Of a DNA stretch of 15,972 nucleotides, positions 1 through 8,500 are shown in pieces. Position numbers and translations under genes: made by a program. The notes beneath the pieces are model-generated. The model worked only from the letters and a program-made list of their open reading frames with translations, ran no database searches and was not told the origin of the DNA. Source of the DNA: an uncultured Bacilli bacterium (GTDB taxonomy: Bacteria > Bacillota_I > Bacilli_A > RF39 > UBA660); NCBI GenBank assembly GCA_947598455.1, contig CANQFI010000027.1:1-15972 (forward strand). The letters are read 5' to 3'. Numbering within the stretch: position 1 is the stretch's first letter; every line of letters starts with the position of its first letter.

Positions 1-264
1 GGTAAAGTAAAAGATGTCTCAAAACAAATGCAAAAGAATCCTCATGTTGAATTATGTGCTTTTAAATATGGTGAATGGCTTCGTGTCTCTGGGGAAGTAG
101 TAAGAGATGATCGTGTTGAAGCTAAAGAGGATATGCTTAATAATTATCCTGATTTAAAAGATATGTATAGTGCTACTGATGATAATACAGAAGTTCTATA
201 TTTAAAAAACGTAACAGCAACTATTTATTCTTTTGATCATGACCCAATCGTCTATAAATTTTAG
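1..264 (+). CDS. Pyridoxamine 5'-phosphate oxidase-like (split-barrel flavin-binding) family protein, 3' part
   Basis: The reading frame is open from the first base of the window, so the gene starts upstream and only its last 87 residues are visible. An internal ATG at 28 is not a credible start: it has no SD and conserved family sequence precedes it. The visible pattern is Lys-Gln-Met followed by NPHVELCAF, GEWLRVSGEVV and then EVLYLKNVTATIYSF. This matches the C-terminal half of small PNPOx-like split-barrel proteins, which bind FMN or F420-type cofactors and dimerise in the cytoplasm. The family contains many poorly characterised reductases, so the substrate cannot be given. Recognition rests on motif memory over a partial protein. 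A clear terminator follows 18 bases after the TAG stop, so this gene ends its transcription unit. Confidence 0.8.
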   Translation, partial: GKVKDVSKQMQKNPHVELCAFKYGEWLRVSGEVVRDDRVEAKEDMLNNYPDLKDMYSATDDNTEVLYLKNVTATIYSFDHDPIVYKF

Positions 265-282
265 TTAAATACTTCTAAAATG

Positions 283-319
283 ATACTGTTTACATGTTAA
301 ATGTAAATAGTATTTTTTT
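283..319 (+). terminator. Intrinsic terminator of the PNPOx-like gene
   Basis: The 13-base arm ATACTGTTTACAT (283-295) pairs with ATGTAAATAGTAT (301-313) through one G-U wobble. The loop is GTTAA and the T run continues to 319. The position just after the stop codon and the U tract make a rho-independent terminator likely. Confidence 0.85.
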
Positions 320-439
320 AATGTTTAAATTTTAATTATTTCCAGTATCTATCTAGTTTTACTTACATATATGCTATTAATTACTAACTAAAAATTACTT
401 TACATTTTTCTTTCTAAATAGCCCTCGTTTTTTTCTGTG
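320..439. other. Gene-free AT-rich spacer with no recognised signal
   Basis: This is part of the gene-free stretch 265-568. The ends of that stretch hold a terminator, a promoter and a leader hairpin (listed separately). In 320-439 I read both strands and found no start with an SD, no convincing stem-loop, no tandem repeat and no tRNA-like fold. Confidence 0.5.
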
Positions 440-470
440 TTGAGCAAAAAAAATTAACTTATGTTATATT
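440..470 (+). promoter_or_regulatory. Candidate sigma-A promoter with extended -10
   Basis: TTGAGC (440-445) lies upstream of an extended -10 element, TG (462-463), one base, then TATATT (465-470). The spacer of 19 is longer than the ideal 17, but the TG extension can compensate. It would start transcription near 477, giving a leader of about 90 bases before the gene at 569. Confidence 0.5.
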
Positions 471-486
471 CTGTTTATCAACCAAG

Positions 487-536
487 AACATTTCGTTATT
501 ATAGGAAGGAAGGTTATATAAACATAGCGAAATGTT
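487..536 (+). promoter_or_regulatory. Leader hairpin with a purine-rich, SD-like loop
   Basis: AACATTTCGTTAT (487-499) pairs with ATAGCGAAATGTT (524-536) as a 13-base stem with a single G-U pair. The 24-base loop contains AGGAAGGAAGG. No T run follows, so it is not a simple terminator. It sits between the promoter and the real SD at 553-560. It could be a protein-binding or RNase target, or control of translation. No known riboswitch class is recognised. Function is inference. Confidence 0.5.
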
Positions 537-552
537 ATAATATTAATATTTT

Positions 553-560
553 AAGGAGGA
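553..560 (+). promoter_or_regulatory. Strong SD that fixes the start of the next gene at 569
   Basis: AAGGAGGA lies eight bases before ATG 569. The in-frame ATG at 461 has only an A-rich stretch before it and lies inside the predicted -10 element, so it cannot be the start of a transcript from that promoter. Confidence 0.85.
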
Positions 561-568
561 ACTATATA

Positions 569-1549
569 ATGATCGATAATAATATAAAAGAGATAAGGCT
601 ATGTTGGGATTGGCAAACTGTTGTTATTCCAAAAGAATATTTAAAAGAATTTACATATGAGTTAAAACAAAATAGTGATAATACTGAACTTAATGATTGT
701 TCTAAACTTAAATTAGTTATGGATTTAGATTATCTTAAGAGTCATAAAGTTTTAAATGGTTATATGGTTGGTTTAGAAGAAGGTATTGAAGATGATACAT
801 TGATTATTAATTTACTTAGTGGATTAGATATCTGGTTTATTAAAGTAATCTATAATGATGATAGTTCTAAAGTCTTAGATTTACCATCATATCGTATGAA
901 TAGTACTTTAAAAACTACTGATTGGTTTAATTGCTTTGAAAAAAACACCTGTGAAAAACATCAAATCTTATCTAATAGTTATGTAATTGAATGGCAATAT
1001 CCAAAATTAGAAGAAGTCTATATGAACAAAGAAACTAGTCTTAGTTTTTTACAAAGTATTTTCTTAACTCACCATCTTACTTATGATAAACTTAATAGTT
1101 TTGAATTATTTGAATATCTTCTAAAGTTAAAAGGGATGGATGATAATACCTTAAATCAAGCTAAAAAAGATATTTACACTATTTGTGATAATAAGTATCA
1201 GAATTATGTTTTACCTAAAACCATTACTCAAGAATGTCATTATACTAATATAAATAATACAGATCTTATTGAGTATAAGATTCACAATAAATCATCTGAA
1301 TGGCTATTAAACTTTATCTTTGTTAATGATTTAACTGATCTAAATAATCTTTTAGATCTAAAAATTATTAATGATACAACTAACACCTTCAGTAGTAATA
1401 TTTTAATTGTTAATGATAATCAAACTAAAGATAAAGTATTATCTTTAACTAAGAAACTTAATCTTACACTTACTAAACTAATAATTATTACTATGGATGA
1501 ATTTAACCAAGCAATTTATGATATTCGTCTAAAAGGATATTTATACTAA
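569..1549 (+). CDS. Unrecognised 326-residue protein, partner of a beta-CASP nuclease
   Basis: I do not recognise this protein. It begins MIDNNIKEIRLCWDW and is probably cytoplasmic, since there is no signal peptide or membrane segment. It is rich in Asn, Asp, Leu and Lys. The first half (about 1-155) looks beta-rich with scattered Trp. A middle part (about 160-215) is helical. The last ~70 residues alternate hydrophobic strands such as SSNILIVND and LTKLIIITMDEF with helices, like a small alpha/beta (Rossmann-like) domain. The start at 569 is set by AAGGAGGA. The stop lies 13 bases before the beta-CASP gene, whose SD overlaps the stop codon, so the two are surely co-transcribed and perhaps translationally coupled. 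A partner or specificity role for the nuclease is only inference from that arrangement. Confidence 0.75.
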   Translation: MIDNNIKEIRLCWDWQTVVIPKEYLKEFTYELKQNSDNTELNDCSKLKLVMDLDYLKSHKVLNGYMVGLEEGIEDDTLIINLLSGLDIWFIKVIYNDDSSKVLDLPSYRMNSTLKTTDWFNCFEKNTCEKHQILSNSYVIEWQYPKLEEVYMNKETSLSFLQSIFLTHHLTYDKLNSFELFEYLLKLKGMDDNTLNQAKKDIYTICDNKYQNYVLPKTITQECHYTNINNTDLIEYKIHNKSSEWLLNFIFVNDLTDLNNLLDLKIINDTTNTFSSNILIVNDNQTKDKVLSLTKKLNLTLTKLIIITMDEFNQAIYDIRLKGYLY

Positions 1550-1562
1550 AAGGAGTGATATA

Positions 1563-2801
1563 ATGGAAATTAAAATTTTAAAAGGAACAAATCAAATTGG
1601 TGGTTGTATTACTGAAATATCAACCACCAAATCTAAAATAATTATTGATTTTGGAGAAGATTTACCTGATGAAACCAAAATCAAAAATGAAAAAATTACT
1701 ATTGAAGGTTTAAATCATGGTCCATCTACTTATGATGCCGTCTTTATTACTCATAGTCATGGTGATCACATCGGTTTAATTAATGAAATTAATAAAGATA
1801 TAGATGTCTATGTCGAAGAAAAATCATTAATAATTCATAATCTTACTTGTGCTTTTACTAATAAAGATTTAGTAAATCGTGATATTAAAAATATTACTTT
1901 TAATAAACCAGTTTTAATTAATAATGGTGATTTAAAAATAACTCCTTATTTAGTTGATCATTCTTCTTTTCATTCTTGTATGTTTTTAATCGAAGGGGAA
2001 GGTAAGAAAGTCTTACATACTGGTGATTATCGTAATCATGGTCGTGTTGGTTCTTCTTTTTCTGATACCTTAAATAGTATTGGTCAAGTAGATGCTTTAA
2101 TTACTGAAGGTACAACTTTTAGTCGTAATGTTGATAAATATGAAACAGAAGAAGAATTAACTAATGAAGCTATCTCTTTATTTCAAAAATATGATGATGT
2201 TTTAGTCTTACAATCATCTACTAATATTGACCGTATAATAAGTTTTTATAAAGCATCTCAAAAAACAAATAAAAATTTTGTTGAAGACTTATTTACTGCT
2301 AATATAACTATGAATTTATCTCCTGATATACCTAATCCTAAAAGTAGTCCCAATTTATCTATTTGGGTACCTAATCGTTATAATAGAAAACCTCTATCTT
2401 TTAAAGAAAATTATATTACACCATTAGAACAATATAAGTCCAACTATGCTTTTCATAATAAGGTATGTATGATGGTTAAAGAATCAATGCTTAATGATAT
2501 TAAAATGTTATATACGAAAAAAAATAAATTTAAAAAATCTTGTTTAGTTTATTCAATGTGGGAAGGTTATATTGAAAATGATACTAAGATGCAACAATTC
2601 TTAATTGAAATACTAAAAATGCATATTGATATTATTTTCTTACATACTTCAGGCCATGCTGATAAAACAGCTATGCAATTAGTCGATACTATTTTAAAAC
2701 CTAAAGTAGTTATTCCAATTCATACTACTAATAAAGAATATGCTAGTGAAGTCTTTAGAAATGTTGTTATTCTCGAAGATAAAGAAAGTATTAATATCTA
2801 A
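1563..2801 (+). CDS. MBL-fold beta-CASP metallo-hydrolase, RNase J-like but short
   Basis: A 412-residue metallo-beta-lactamase with the nucleic-acid-processing beta-CASP layout. Metal-binding motifs are in order: THSHGDH at 63-69 (motif 2), D132-H133-S134 (motif 3) and HTGDYR at 152-157 with D155 (motif 4). The beta-CASP part follows: TEGTT at 181-185 (motif A, acidic residue E182), HTSGHAD at 361-367 (motif B region) and IPIHTT with H387 (motif C). All catalytic ligands appear intact, so it should be an active two-zinc hydrolase. Family members are 5'-3' exo- and endoribonucleases or DNA-processing enzymes. At 412 residues it lacks the C-terminal domain of true RNase J (~555 residues), so it is not the housekeeping enzyme. 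SD AGGAG at 1551-1555. It is the second gene after the unrecognised 569 gene, and no obvious terminator follows. Confidence 0.88.
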   Translation: MEIKILKGTNQIGGCITEISTTKSKIIIDFGEDLPDETKIKNEKITIEGLNHGPSTYDAVFITHSHGDHIGLINEINKDIDVYVEEKSLIIHNLTCAFTNKDLVNRDIKNITFNKPVLINNGDLKITPYLVDHSSFHSCMFLIEGEGKKVLHTGDYRNHGRVGSSFSDTLNSIGQVDALITEGTTFSRNVDKYETEEELTNEAISLFQKYDDVLVLQSSTNIDRIISFYKASQKTNKNFVEDLFTANITMNLSPDIPNPKSSPNLSIWVPNRYNRKPLSFKENYITPLEQYKSNYAFHNKVCMMVKESMLNDIKMLYTKKNKFKKSCLVYSMWEGYIENDTKMQQFLIEILKMHIDIIFLHTSGHADKTAMQLVDTILKPKVVIPIHTTNKEYASEVFRNVVILEDKESINI

Positions 2802-2836
2802 CATTTATAAATCTAGCATAAAAATAAAAATTACTA

Positions 2837-2842
2837 TATAAT
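2837..2842 (+). promoter_or_regulatory. Possible -10 box before the TrhA gene
   Basis: A perfect TATAAT lies 17 bases before ATG 2860. The -35 region (about 2813-2819) is poor. Transcription would start almost at the SD (AGGTGAT, 2849-2855), giving a very short leader. Chance occurrence in AT-rich DNA is a real alternative. Confidence 0.35.
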
Positions 2843-2859
2843 AATATTAGGTGATATAA

Positions 2860-3519
2860 ATGCAAAAGACAAAAGAAAAGATATCTATTCCTAAATATTC
2901 ACTAAGTGAAGAATTAATTAGTGCTATTTCTCATGGTGTTGGAGCTTTACTTTCCATAGCTGCCTTAGTTTTATGTATTGTTTTTTCAAGTATTCATCAT
3001 AATCCAATTGCTATTATATCAAGTTGTATTTATGGTATAAGTTTAATTATTCTTTATTTAATGAGTTGTTTATATCATAGTTTTAAACCTAATAAAGCTA
3101 AAAAAGTTTTTCGTATCTTTGATCATTGTAGTATTTTTTTACTTATTGCTGGTAGCTATACACCATTTTTATTATTAGTAATTGGTGGCTTAAAAGGAAC
3201 CATTATGTTAATAATTATGTGGTTATGTGCTATAACAGGTATCGTAGGTAATAGTATTGCTTTAGAAAAATTTAAGTATATTGCTTTTCCTTTATATTTA
3301 ATAATGGGGTGGATGGCTTTATTTTCTTTAAAAACATTAATAGCTAACTTAGCAACACCTGGTTTAATCTTATTATTAACAGGTGGTATTATCTATACCG
3401 TAGGTGCTATTATTTATCTAATAGGTAGTAAAGTTAAATATATGCATTCCATATGGCATTTCTTTGTTTTAGGTGGCAGTATTTTTCAATTTTTTTCAAT
3501 TCTATTATATGTCTTATAA
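2860..3519 (+). CDS. trhA: TrhA / hemolysin III family (PAQR-type) membrane protein
   Basis: A 219-residue integral membrane protein with about seven hydrophobic helices. It carries the conserved PAQR-family polar residues: SHGVG with H25 in the first helix, LYHS with H73, D88-H89 just before the third helix (followed by IAGSYTPF), and H196-x3-H200 with a following FVLGGS in the last helix. In PAQR proteins these His, Asp and Ser residues form a metal-binding, hydrolase-like centre. The bacterial family is tied to membrane fluidity and energetics; the old name hemolysin III does not imply a toxin here. Length is normal. Start 2860 has AGGTGAT with a short spacing. A terminator follows, so it is the last gene of its unit. 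Confidence 0.9.
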   Translation: MQKTKEKISIPKYSLSEELISAISHGVGALLSIAALVLCIVFSSIHHNPIAIISSCIYGISLIILYLMSCLYHSFKPNKAKKVFRIFDHCSIFLLIAGSYTPFLLLVIGGLKGTIMLIIMWLCAITGIVGNSIALEKFKYIAFPLYLIMGWMALFSLKTLIANLATPGLILLLTGGIIYTVGAIIYLIGSKVKYMHSIWHFFVLGGSIFQFFSILLYVL

Positions 3520-3521
3520 TT

Positions 3522-3552
3522 AAGTAAATCTCATAATAGATTTACTTTTTTT
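3522..3552 (+). terminator. Intrinsic terminator after the TrhA gene
   Basis: AAGTAAATCT (3522-3531) pairs perfectly with AGATTTACTT (3538-3547) around a CATAAT loop, followed by Ts to 3552. It begins two bases after the stop codon. Confidence 0.88.
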
Positions 3553-3575
3553 AAATACTAGAAAGGACTATGACT

Positions 3576-4109
3576 ATGAACTATCAAATTAAAGAATTAA
3601 CTTATGAAGATATTAAATCTTATATGAATGTTAATATTGATTCTTGGCTTGAAACTTATCCCGATATTGTTGATAATGAATTCTTACAAGATATCGATAC
3701 TAATCGTGAAAAATATATTGCTCGTCAACAAAAAAAGTATTTAGAAAACAAGTCTGAAAAAGAAAAAAAGTTCTTATTATTAGTTAATAATGAACCAGTT
3801 GGTATGACTTCATGTGGTATTTCAAATGATCCTAAATATCCTAATACTGGTGAAATATATTCTATCTATTTACTTAATAAAGTAAAAGGCTTAGGTTATG
3901 GTAAAATATTATTTATAAATAATGTTAATGAATTAATTAAAATGGGATTTACTAAAATGGTTATAGGTTGTTTAAAACCTAATCCATCTAATAATTTTTA
4001 TAAACATATGGGTGGAGAATTAATAAATACCTATTTAAGAAAAACTGGTAATAAAAAACTAGAAGAAAATGTTTATTATTTTTCTAATTTAAAAGATTTA
4101 ATAAAGTAG
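3576..4109 (+). CDS. GNAT family N-acetyltransferase
   Basis: A 177-residue cytoplasmic acyltransferase of the GNAT fold. The N-terminal segment SWLETYPDIVDNEFL is typical of small GNATs. Motif A is GEIYSIYLLNKVKGLGYGK, where GLGYG (about residues 105-109) is the acetyl-CoA pyrophosphate loop. The C-terminal part has NPSNNFYKHMGGE, the usual 'NxxAxxFYxxxGF'-type segment. The acceptor substrate is unknown. I prefer ATG 3576 over ATG 3570: the SD (AAAGGA, 3562-3567) is eight bases from 3576 but only two from 3570, and the choice changes just two residues. The TAG stop lies within the SD region of the next gene, so the two genes form an operon. No good promoter is seen between the preceding terminator and this gene. 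Confidence 0.9.
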   Translation: MNYQIKELTYEDIKSYMNVNIDSWLETYPDIVDNEFLQDIDTNREKYIARQQKKYLENKSEKEKKFLLLVNNEPVGMTSCGISNDPKYPNTGEIYSIYLLNKVKGLGYGKILFINNVNELIKMGFTKMVIGCLKPNPSNNFYKHMGGELINTYLRKTGNKKLEENVYYFSNLKDLIK

Positions 4110-4119
4110 AGGTATGAAT

Positions 4120-4659
4120 ATGAAGTTAAAAATAAAAAATAAATTAATATCAATTATCTTTTCTCTTATTTCTTTATTATCAATAATAATATGTCTAATA
4201 ATCGATATTGTAATAAACCATCAATTATCATGGTCTTTAATAGTTTTATTTAGCATTTTATTTTGTTGGTTACTATTTATACCCATTCTTATCTTTTCTA
4301 AACAAAAAAGAATTATTTTTGTTTTAATAAGCTTAACTATCTTTATTCTCCCATACTTTTTAATTTTAAGTTTTCTTCTTCATAATTTTAATATTATTAA
4401 AATAGGAGGTATAAGTTCTTTTATAACTTTATTATACTTATGGGGCACATATATTATTTATAGAAAATTAGTAGGTCACGGCTTTAAAGGAGCTGGATTT
4501 GAGTTACTATTGACAGTTTTTTTCTCTTTATCTATAAATATTGTTATTTCTCTTATAATTTCTAGTAATACTTTAAATATTTTTGATATTATATGTATAG
4601 TTATTCTTCTTATCTTTTCTATAATATGTTTCATATATGATAGTAAATATAAAGAATAA
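4120..4659 (+). CDS. Unrecognised six-helix membrane protein
   Basis: I do not recognise the family. The 179 residues hold about six membrane helices (roughly 8-32, 38-60, 64-88, 96-115, 127-148, 154-173), separated by short basic loops such as KQKR (61-64) and a more polar loop VGHGFKGAGFE (118-128). There are no catalytic motifs and no soluble domain. The SD AGAGG (4108-4112) is one base from ATG 4114 but seven from ATG 4120, so 4120 is the better start. The SD overlaps the stop codon of the acetyltransferase, meaning translation is probably coupled. A strong promoter for the next gene begins at 4666, so this gene ends its unit, although no hairpin terminator is obvious. Confidence 0.75.
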   Translation: MKLKIKNKLISIIFSLISLLSIIICLIIDIVINHQLSWSLIVLFSILFCWLLFIPILIFSKQKRIIFVLISLTIFILPYFLILSFLLHNFNIIKIGGISSFITLLYLWGTYIIYRKLVGHGFKGAGFELLLTVFFSLSINIVISLIISSNTLNIFDIICIVILLIFSIICFIYDSKYKE

Positions 4660-4665
4660 ACATGA

Positions 4666-4693
4666 TTTACAAAAGAAATAAATAATGTATAAT
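4666..4693 (+). promoter_or_regulatory. Sigma-A promoter of the lipoprotein gene
   Basis: TTTACA (4666-4671) and TATAAT (4688-4693) are separated by 16 bases. The -35 matches five of six consensus positions and the -10 all six. The expected start near 4700 gives a leader of about 15 bases. Confidence 0.75.
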
Positions 4694-4715
4694 TATATAT
4701 AGATTGGTGGTATTT

Positions 4716-5426
4716 ATGAAAAGAAAATTAAGTTTATTATTAATAATTATTTTGTTTATATGTATTTCCGTTGGTTGTACTAAGAAGGAAGAAAAACCAA
4801 CAGATGAGCCAGTAGCAACTGATGCTGTTAAATTTAAAGAAGAGTATGAAGAATTAAATGGTCAAAAAAATAATTCAGGTCAAGAACATCGTACCATTTC
4901 TATCCCAGAAGAAAATCCTATAGTTTATGCAACAGCTTCTGAGATAATTGAAAAAATCGAAAATAAAGAAACATTTTATGTTTATTTCGGTTCACGTTAT
5001 TGCCCATGGTGTCGTAGTGTTATTGTAAAAGCTTTAGAAGTAGCAAATAAAAATAATATTGATAAAATTTATTATGTTGATGCATGGAGCGATGATCATG
5101 TTGAAGCTTTAAGAGATACCTATGAATTAGATGATAACAATAAACCAGTATTAAAAAAAGAAGGAGCTGAAGGCTATCAAGAATTATTACAATACTTTGA
5201 TAATGTCTTAAGTGATTATACTTTAACAACTAGTAAAGGTAAAACTGTTAAAGTAGGTGAAAAAAGATTATTCTTACCAAACTTTATATATGTTGAAGAA
5301 GGAAAAGCTATCGAATTAGTAGAAGGCCAATCTGAAAAACAAGAAGGTTCACGTGATGAATTAACTGATGAAATTCTTGCTGATGAAGAAGAAATCTTTA
5401 CTTCTTTCTTTAACAGAAAAAAATAA
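4716..5426 (+). CDS. Surface lipoprotein with a thioredoxin fold and CPWC active site
   Basis: A 236-residue exported lipoprotein. The N-terminus MKRKLSLLLIIILFICISVG is a basic-hydrophobic signal peptide ending at C21 in a lipobox-like SVGC. An acidic, flexible linker runs to about residue 70. A thioredoxin-like domain follows, with FYVYFGSRYCPWC holding the redox pair C96/C99, and a likely cis-proline loop at LFLP188. It could act as a thiol-disulfide oxidoreductase on the outer face of the membrane. Its layout also recalls 'bacteriocin transport accessory' thioredoxin-like proteins, but no bacteriocin gene is nearby. The tail (about 205-230) is very acidic. ATG 4716 is chosen over TTG 4704, because TTG lies inside the SD region (GGTGG, 4706-4710) and ATG gives a clean signal peptide. 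It is a single-gene unit with its own promoter and terminator. Confidence 0.87.
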   Translation: MKRKLSLLLIIILFICISVGCTKKEEKPTDEPVATDAVKFKEEYEELNGQKNNSGQEHRTISIPEENPIVYATASEIIEKIENKETFYVYFGSRYCPWCRSVIVKALEVANKNNIDKIYYVDAWSDDHVEALRDTYELDDNNKPVLKKEGAEGYQELLQYFDNVLSDYTLTTSKGKTVKVGEKRLFLPNFIYVEEGKAIELVEGQSEKQEGSRDELTDEILADEEEIFTSFFNRKK

Positions 5427-5451
5427 ATTAAATATAATATTAGTAAGAACT

Positions 5452-5486
5452 AAAAAAGGATATAGGATATAGCATATCCTTTTTTA
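5452..5486 (+). terminator. Intrinsic terminator after the lipoprotein gene
   Basis: AAAAAAGGATAT (5452-5463) pairs with ATATCCTTTTTT (5474-5485). A second GGATAT copy at 5465-5470 can pair with the same ATATCC, giving a smaller competing hairpin with a three-base loop. Both forms end in the same U run. Confidence 0.88.
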
Positions 5487-5544
5487 AATTTGCATAAATT
5501 CCAAAAAAGTGTTAGAATTGTAGCATTGCCTAAAATTAAATTAA

Positions 5545-5550
5545 TATAAT
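5545..5550 (+). promoter_or_regulatory. Possible -10 box of the MMPL gene
   Basis: TATAAT lies 29 bases before the strong SD-start unit (AAAGGGGG, then ATG 5579). The nearest -35-like hexamers (TTGCCT at 5526, TTAGAA at 5512) are at poor distances: 13 bases is too short and the other too far. The gene must have a promoter in 5487-5578 because a terminator precedes it. Confidence 0.4.
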
Positions 5551-5578
5551 TATTATATAGAAAAAGGGGGAATTCTAT

Positions 5579-8500
5579 ATGAAAAAAATAACAGATTTTA
5601 TCGTTAAATTTCGTTATGTTTTATTAGTTTTATTTCTTATTTTAACAGGCATTTCTTTTTACTTATCAGATAAAGTAAATGTTAATTATGATATGACTGA
5701 GTATTTACCTAAATCTTCTGAAACTAAACAAGGTTTAAATATTATGAATGATACTTTCAATACTGAAAATAGTACCTTAAATGTTATGTTTAAAGATTTA
5801 ACGGAAGAAGAAAAAGAAGAAACTCTTACTTACTTAAACAATTTAACTGGTGTTAGTGATGTTGATAAAAAGGATAAAGATGAATATACTTTATATATTA
5901 TTACAGCTGATGCTGATGCTTCATCTAAAAGTGCTGCTAACATTTATCAAGAGGTAACAAATAAATATGAAGATACCATAGTTGCAACTTCAGGAGATAT
6001 TACATCTCGAAATAAAGATGTTTTACCATTTTATGTTGTTGTTCTTGCTGTTTTAAGTGCTTTAGTCATTTTAATTATCATGAGTGAATCATATATTGAG
6101 CCATTCTTATTTTTAACTACTATTCTAATAGCTGTTGTTATTAATAAAGGAACTAATATTATTTTTCCGACCATTTCTAATATTACTAATTCTATAGTAG
6201 CAATTTTACAAATGGCTTTATCCATGGATTATTCTATTATGTTAATGAATCGTTATCGTTTAGAACGTGAAACTGAAAAAGATAAAATAAAAGCAATGAA
6301 AAAAGCTTTATATCATGCTTTTAGTTCCATATCAAGTAGTTCTATTACTACTATAGTTGGTTTACTAGCTTTAGTTTTTATGAGCTTTACTATTGGTAAA
6401 GACTTAGGCTTTGCTTTAGCTAAAGGTGTTGTTTTAAGTTTATTAAGTATCTTTACTTGTTTACCAGGTCTTATTATTCTTTTTGATAAATTAATATATA
6501 AAACAAAAAAGAAAAGTCCAATTATTAAGCTTAACTTAATTGGTAAAATATCTTATAAATGTAGATATGTTGCCATTGTATTATTTTTATTAATATTTAT
6601 CTTTAGTTATATCTTTAAAGGCCACATGAATATTGTTTATACCCAAAGTGGTACCGATGAAATAGAGAAAGTTTTTGCCTTAAATAACCAAATGGCCGTT
6701 GTTTATAATAATGAAGATGAAGAACTTATTTCAAAACTATGTAAAAATTTAAATAATTATGAAAAAATAGATGATGTTTTATGTTATAGCAATACAATTA
6801 ATGAATCATTACCATTTGATAATTTAAATAATAAATTGGATTCTTTAGGCTCTAATACTGAAGTTGAAGAATACTTACTAAAAATAATTTATTATCATTA
6901 TTACAATCCAGAAGAAGATAATAAAATGACTTTAGATGAATTTATAAAATTTATCCAAACAACTATTTATGCTAATAAAGAACTTCAAGATAAGCTAGAT
7001 AACAATACAAAATATGATATTGATAGATTAAATAATTTTAGTAATTCTCAAAATTTAAATACTAAAAAGAGTAAAGAAGAAATAGCTAAAATTTTATCAT
7101 TAGATGAAAGTTTAGTAACTGATATTTTTACTTATTATAATTCTCAAAATAATAATACTAAAATGAGTATTAGTGAATTTGTGACATTTATGAATTCTTA
7201 TATTTTAAAAGATCCTAAGTATTCTAAATCAATTGATCAAGGTACTAAAGATAATCTAAATATGATTTCTAAATTTACTAATAAAAATACTATTAATAAT
7301 AAATTATCTGCTAATGAAATATCTAACTTATTTAATATTGATAACAATATAACAAGTAGTCTTTATACTTACTATTTATTAAATAGTGATCTCTCTAACA
7401 AAATGACATTATCTACTTTCACTTTCTTTGTTAATAACAACTTAATAAATGATTCAAAATATAATAATATCATTGATCAAAATCAACTAGCTTTATTAAA
7501 TAATTTAACAGATAAAACATTTATTACTAAAGAAATGACTGATGAAGAAGTATTTGCCTATGCCAAGTCATTAGGAATAAATCCAGAAATGATATCTCAA
7601 AAATTAAATGGTAGTACCCTTAAAGAATATTTAGCAAGTTTAGAACAATTAGGTTTATTTAACTTAGGATTATTTCCAGAAGGAACTAGTAGTACATCTA
7701 CATCACCATATAATTTAGTTAATATTCTTATAGGATTAAGTAACAATCCAATGCTTTTAAATTTAGATTCTGCTACAATTACTAAACTTAATCTTGCCAA
7801 AACGATTATGGATAGTACTTTAAATGATACGTCTTATTCATATTCTGAACTATCTGAACTTTTAGGACTAGATCTAACTACTACCAAAGGCATATATGCA
7901 TTATTATATAATAATGATTTAAAACTAACTCCTTTAGAATTTATTAACTTTATTTTAGAACACCAAAATGATGAATCTATTAAAAATAATATAAATTCAA
8001 ATATAATAAACGAATTAACATTACTAAAGAATATTATTACTAATACTTTAAATAATACAAAATATAATAGTAATGAATTAAAAAAATTATTAACTATTCA
8101 AAATGATAATTTAAACTTAATTTATTCCTTATATGATATAAATGTTAATAAAAAAGATATTAAAATATCTTTATATGATTTTATTAATTTATTAACTAAT
8201 AATATCATGAATGACAAAAATTATAGTTCATTATTTACTAAAGACAATAAAGATAAACTTAATTCTCTAAAAAAAATAGTTACTAATACTTTAAATAATA
8301 AAACATATTCTAAAGATGAAATATATAATAGCTTATCTTCATTATCAAATGGTTTAGATAAAAATTTATTTGATTTAATATATATCTATTATGGTAGTGT
8401 TAATAATTATGATAATTCCTATACTTTAACTATTGAAGAATTTGTTAAATATTTAAATACTAACATTTTAGTTGATCAAAGATTTAAGGAATTTATTACA

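Noticed and set aside
461..568. In-frame ATG 461 that would add 36 residues to the 569 gene
   Set aside because: It has no SD, lies within the predicted -10 element, and covers the leader hairpin; ATG 569 has an ideal SD.
2860..3519. Reading the 'hemolysin III' gene as a toxin
   Set aside because: The conserved PAQR residues and the known role of TrhA proteins in membrane homeostasis make this name historical only.
4704..4715. TTG 4704 as start of the lipoprotein
   Set aside because: The TTG overlaps the SD region and would place extra residues before a clean lipoprotein signal that starts at ATG 4716.
5020..5229. Minus-strand open frame opposite the lipoprotein
   Set aside because: No SD or family signature; its Leu/Tyr/His-rich composition is what the complement of an AT-rich gene gives.
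6031..6225. Minus-strand open frame opposite the first half of the MMPL gene
   Set aside because: No SD and it lies wholly inside a clear membrane-protein gene.
7597..7800. Minus-strand open frame opposite the MMPL repeat region
   Set aside because: No SD or recognisable domain; a shadow of the real gene.
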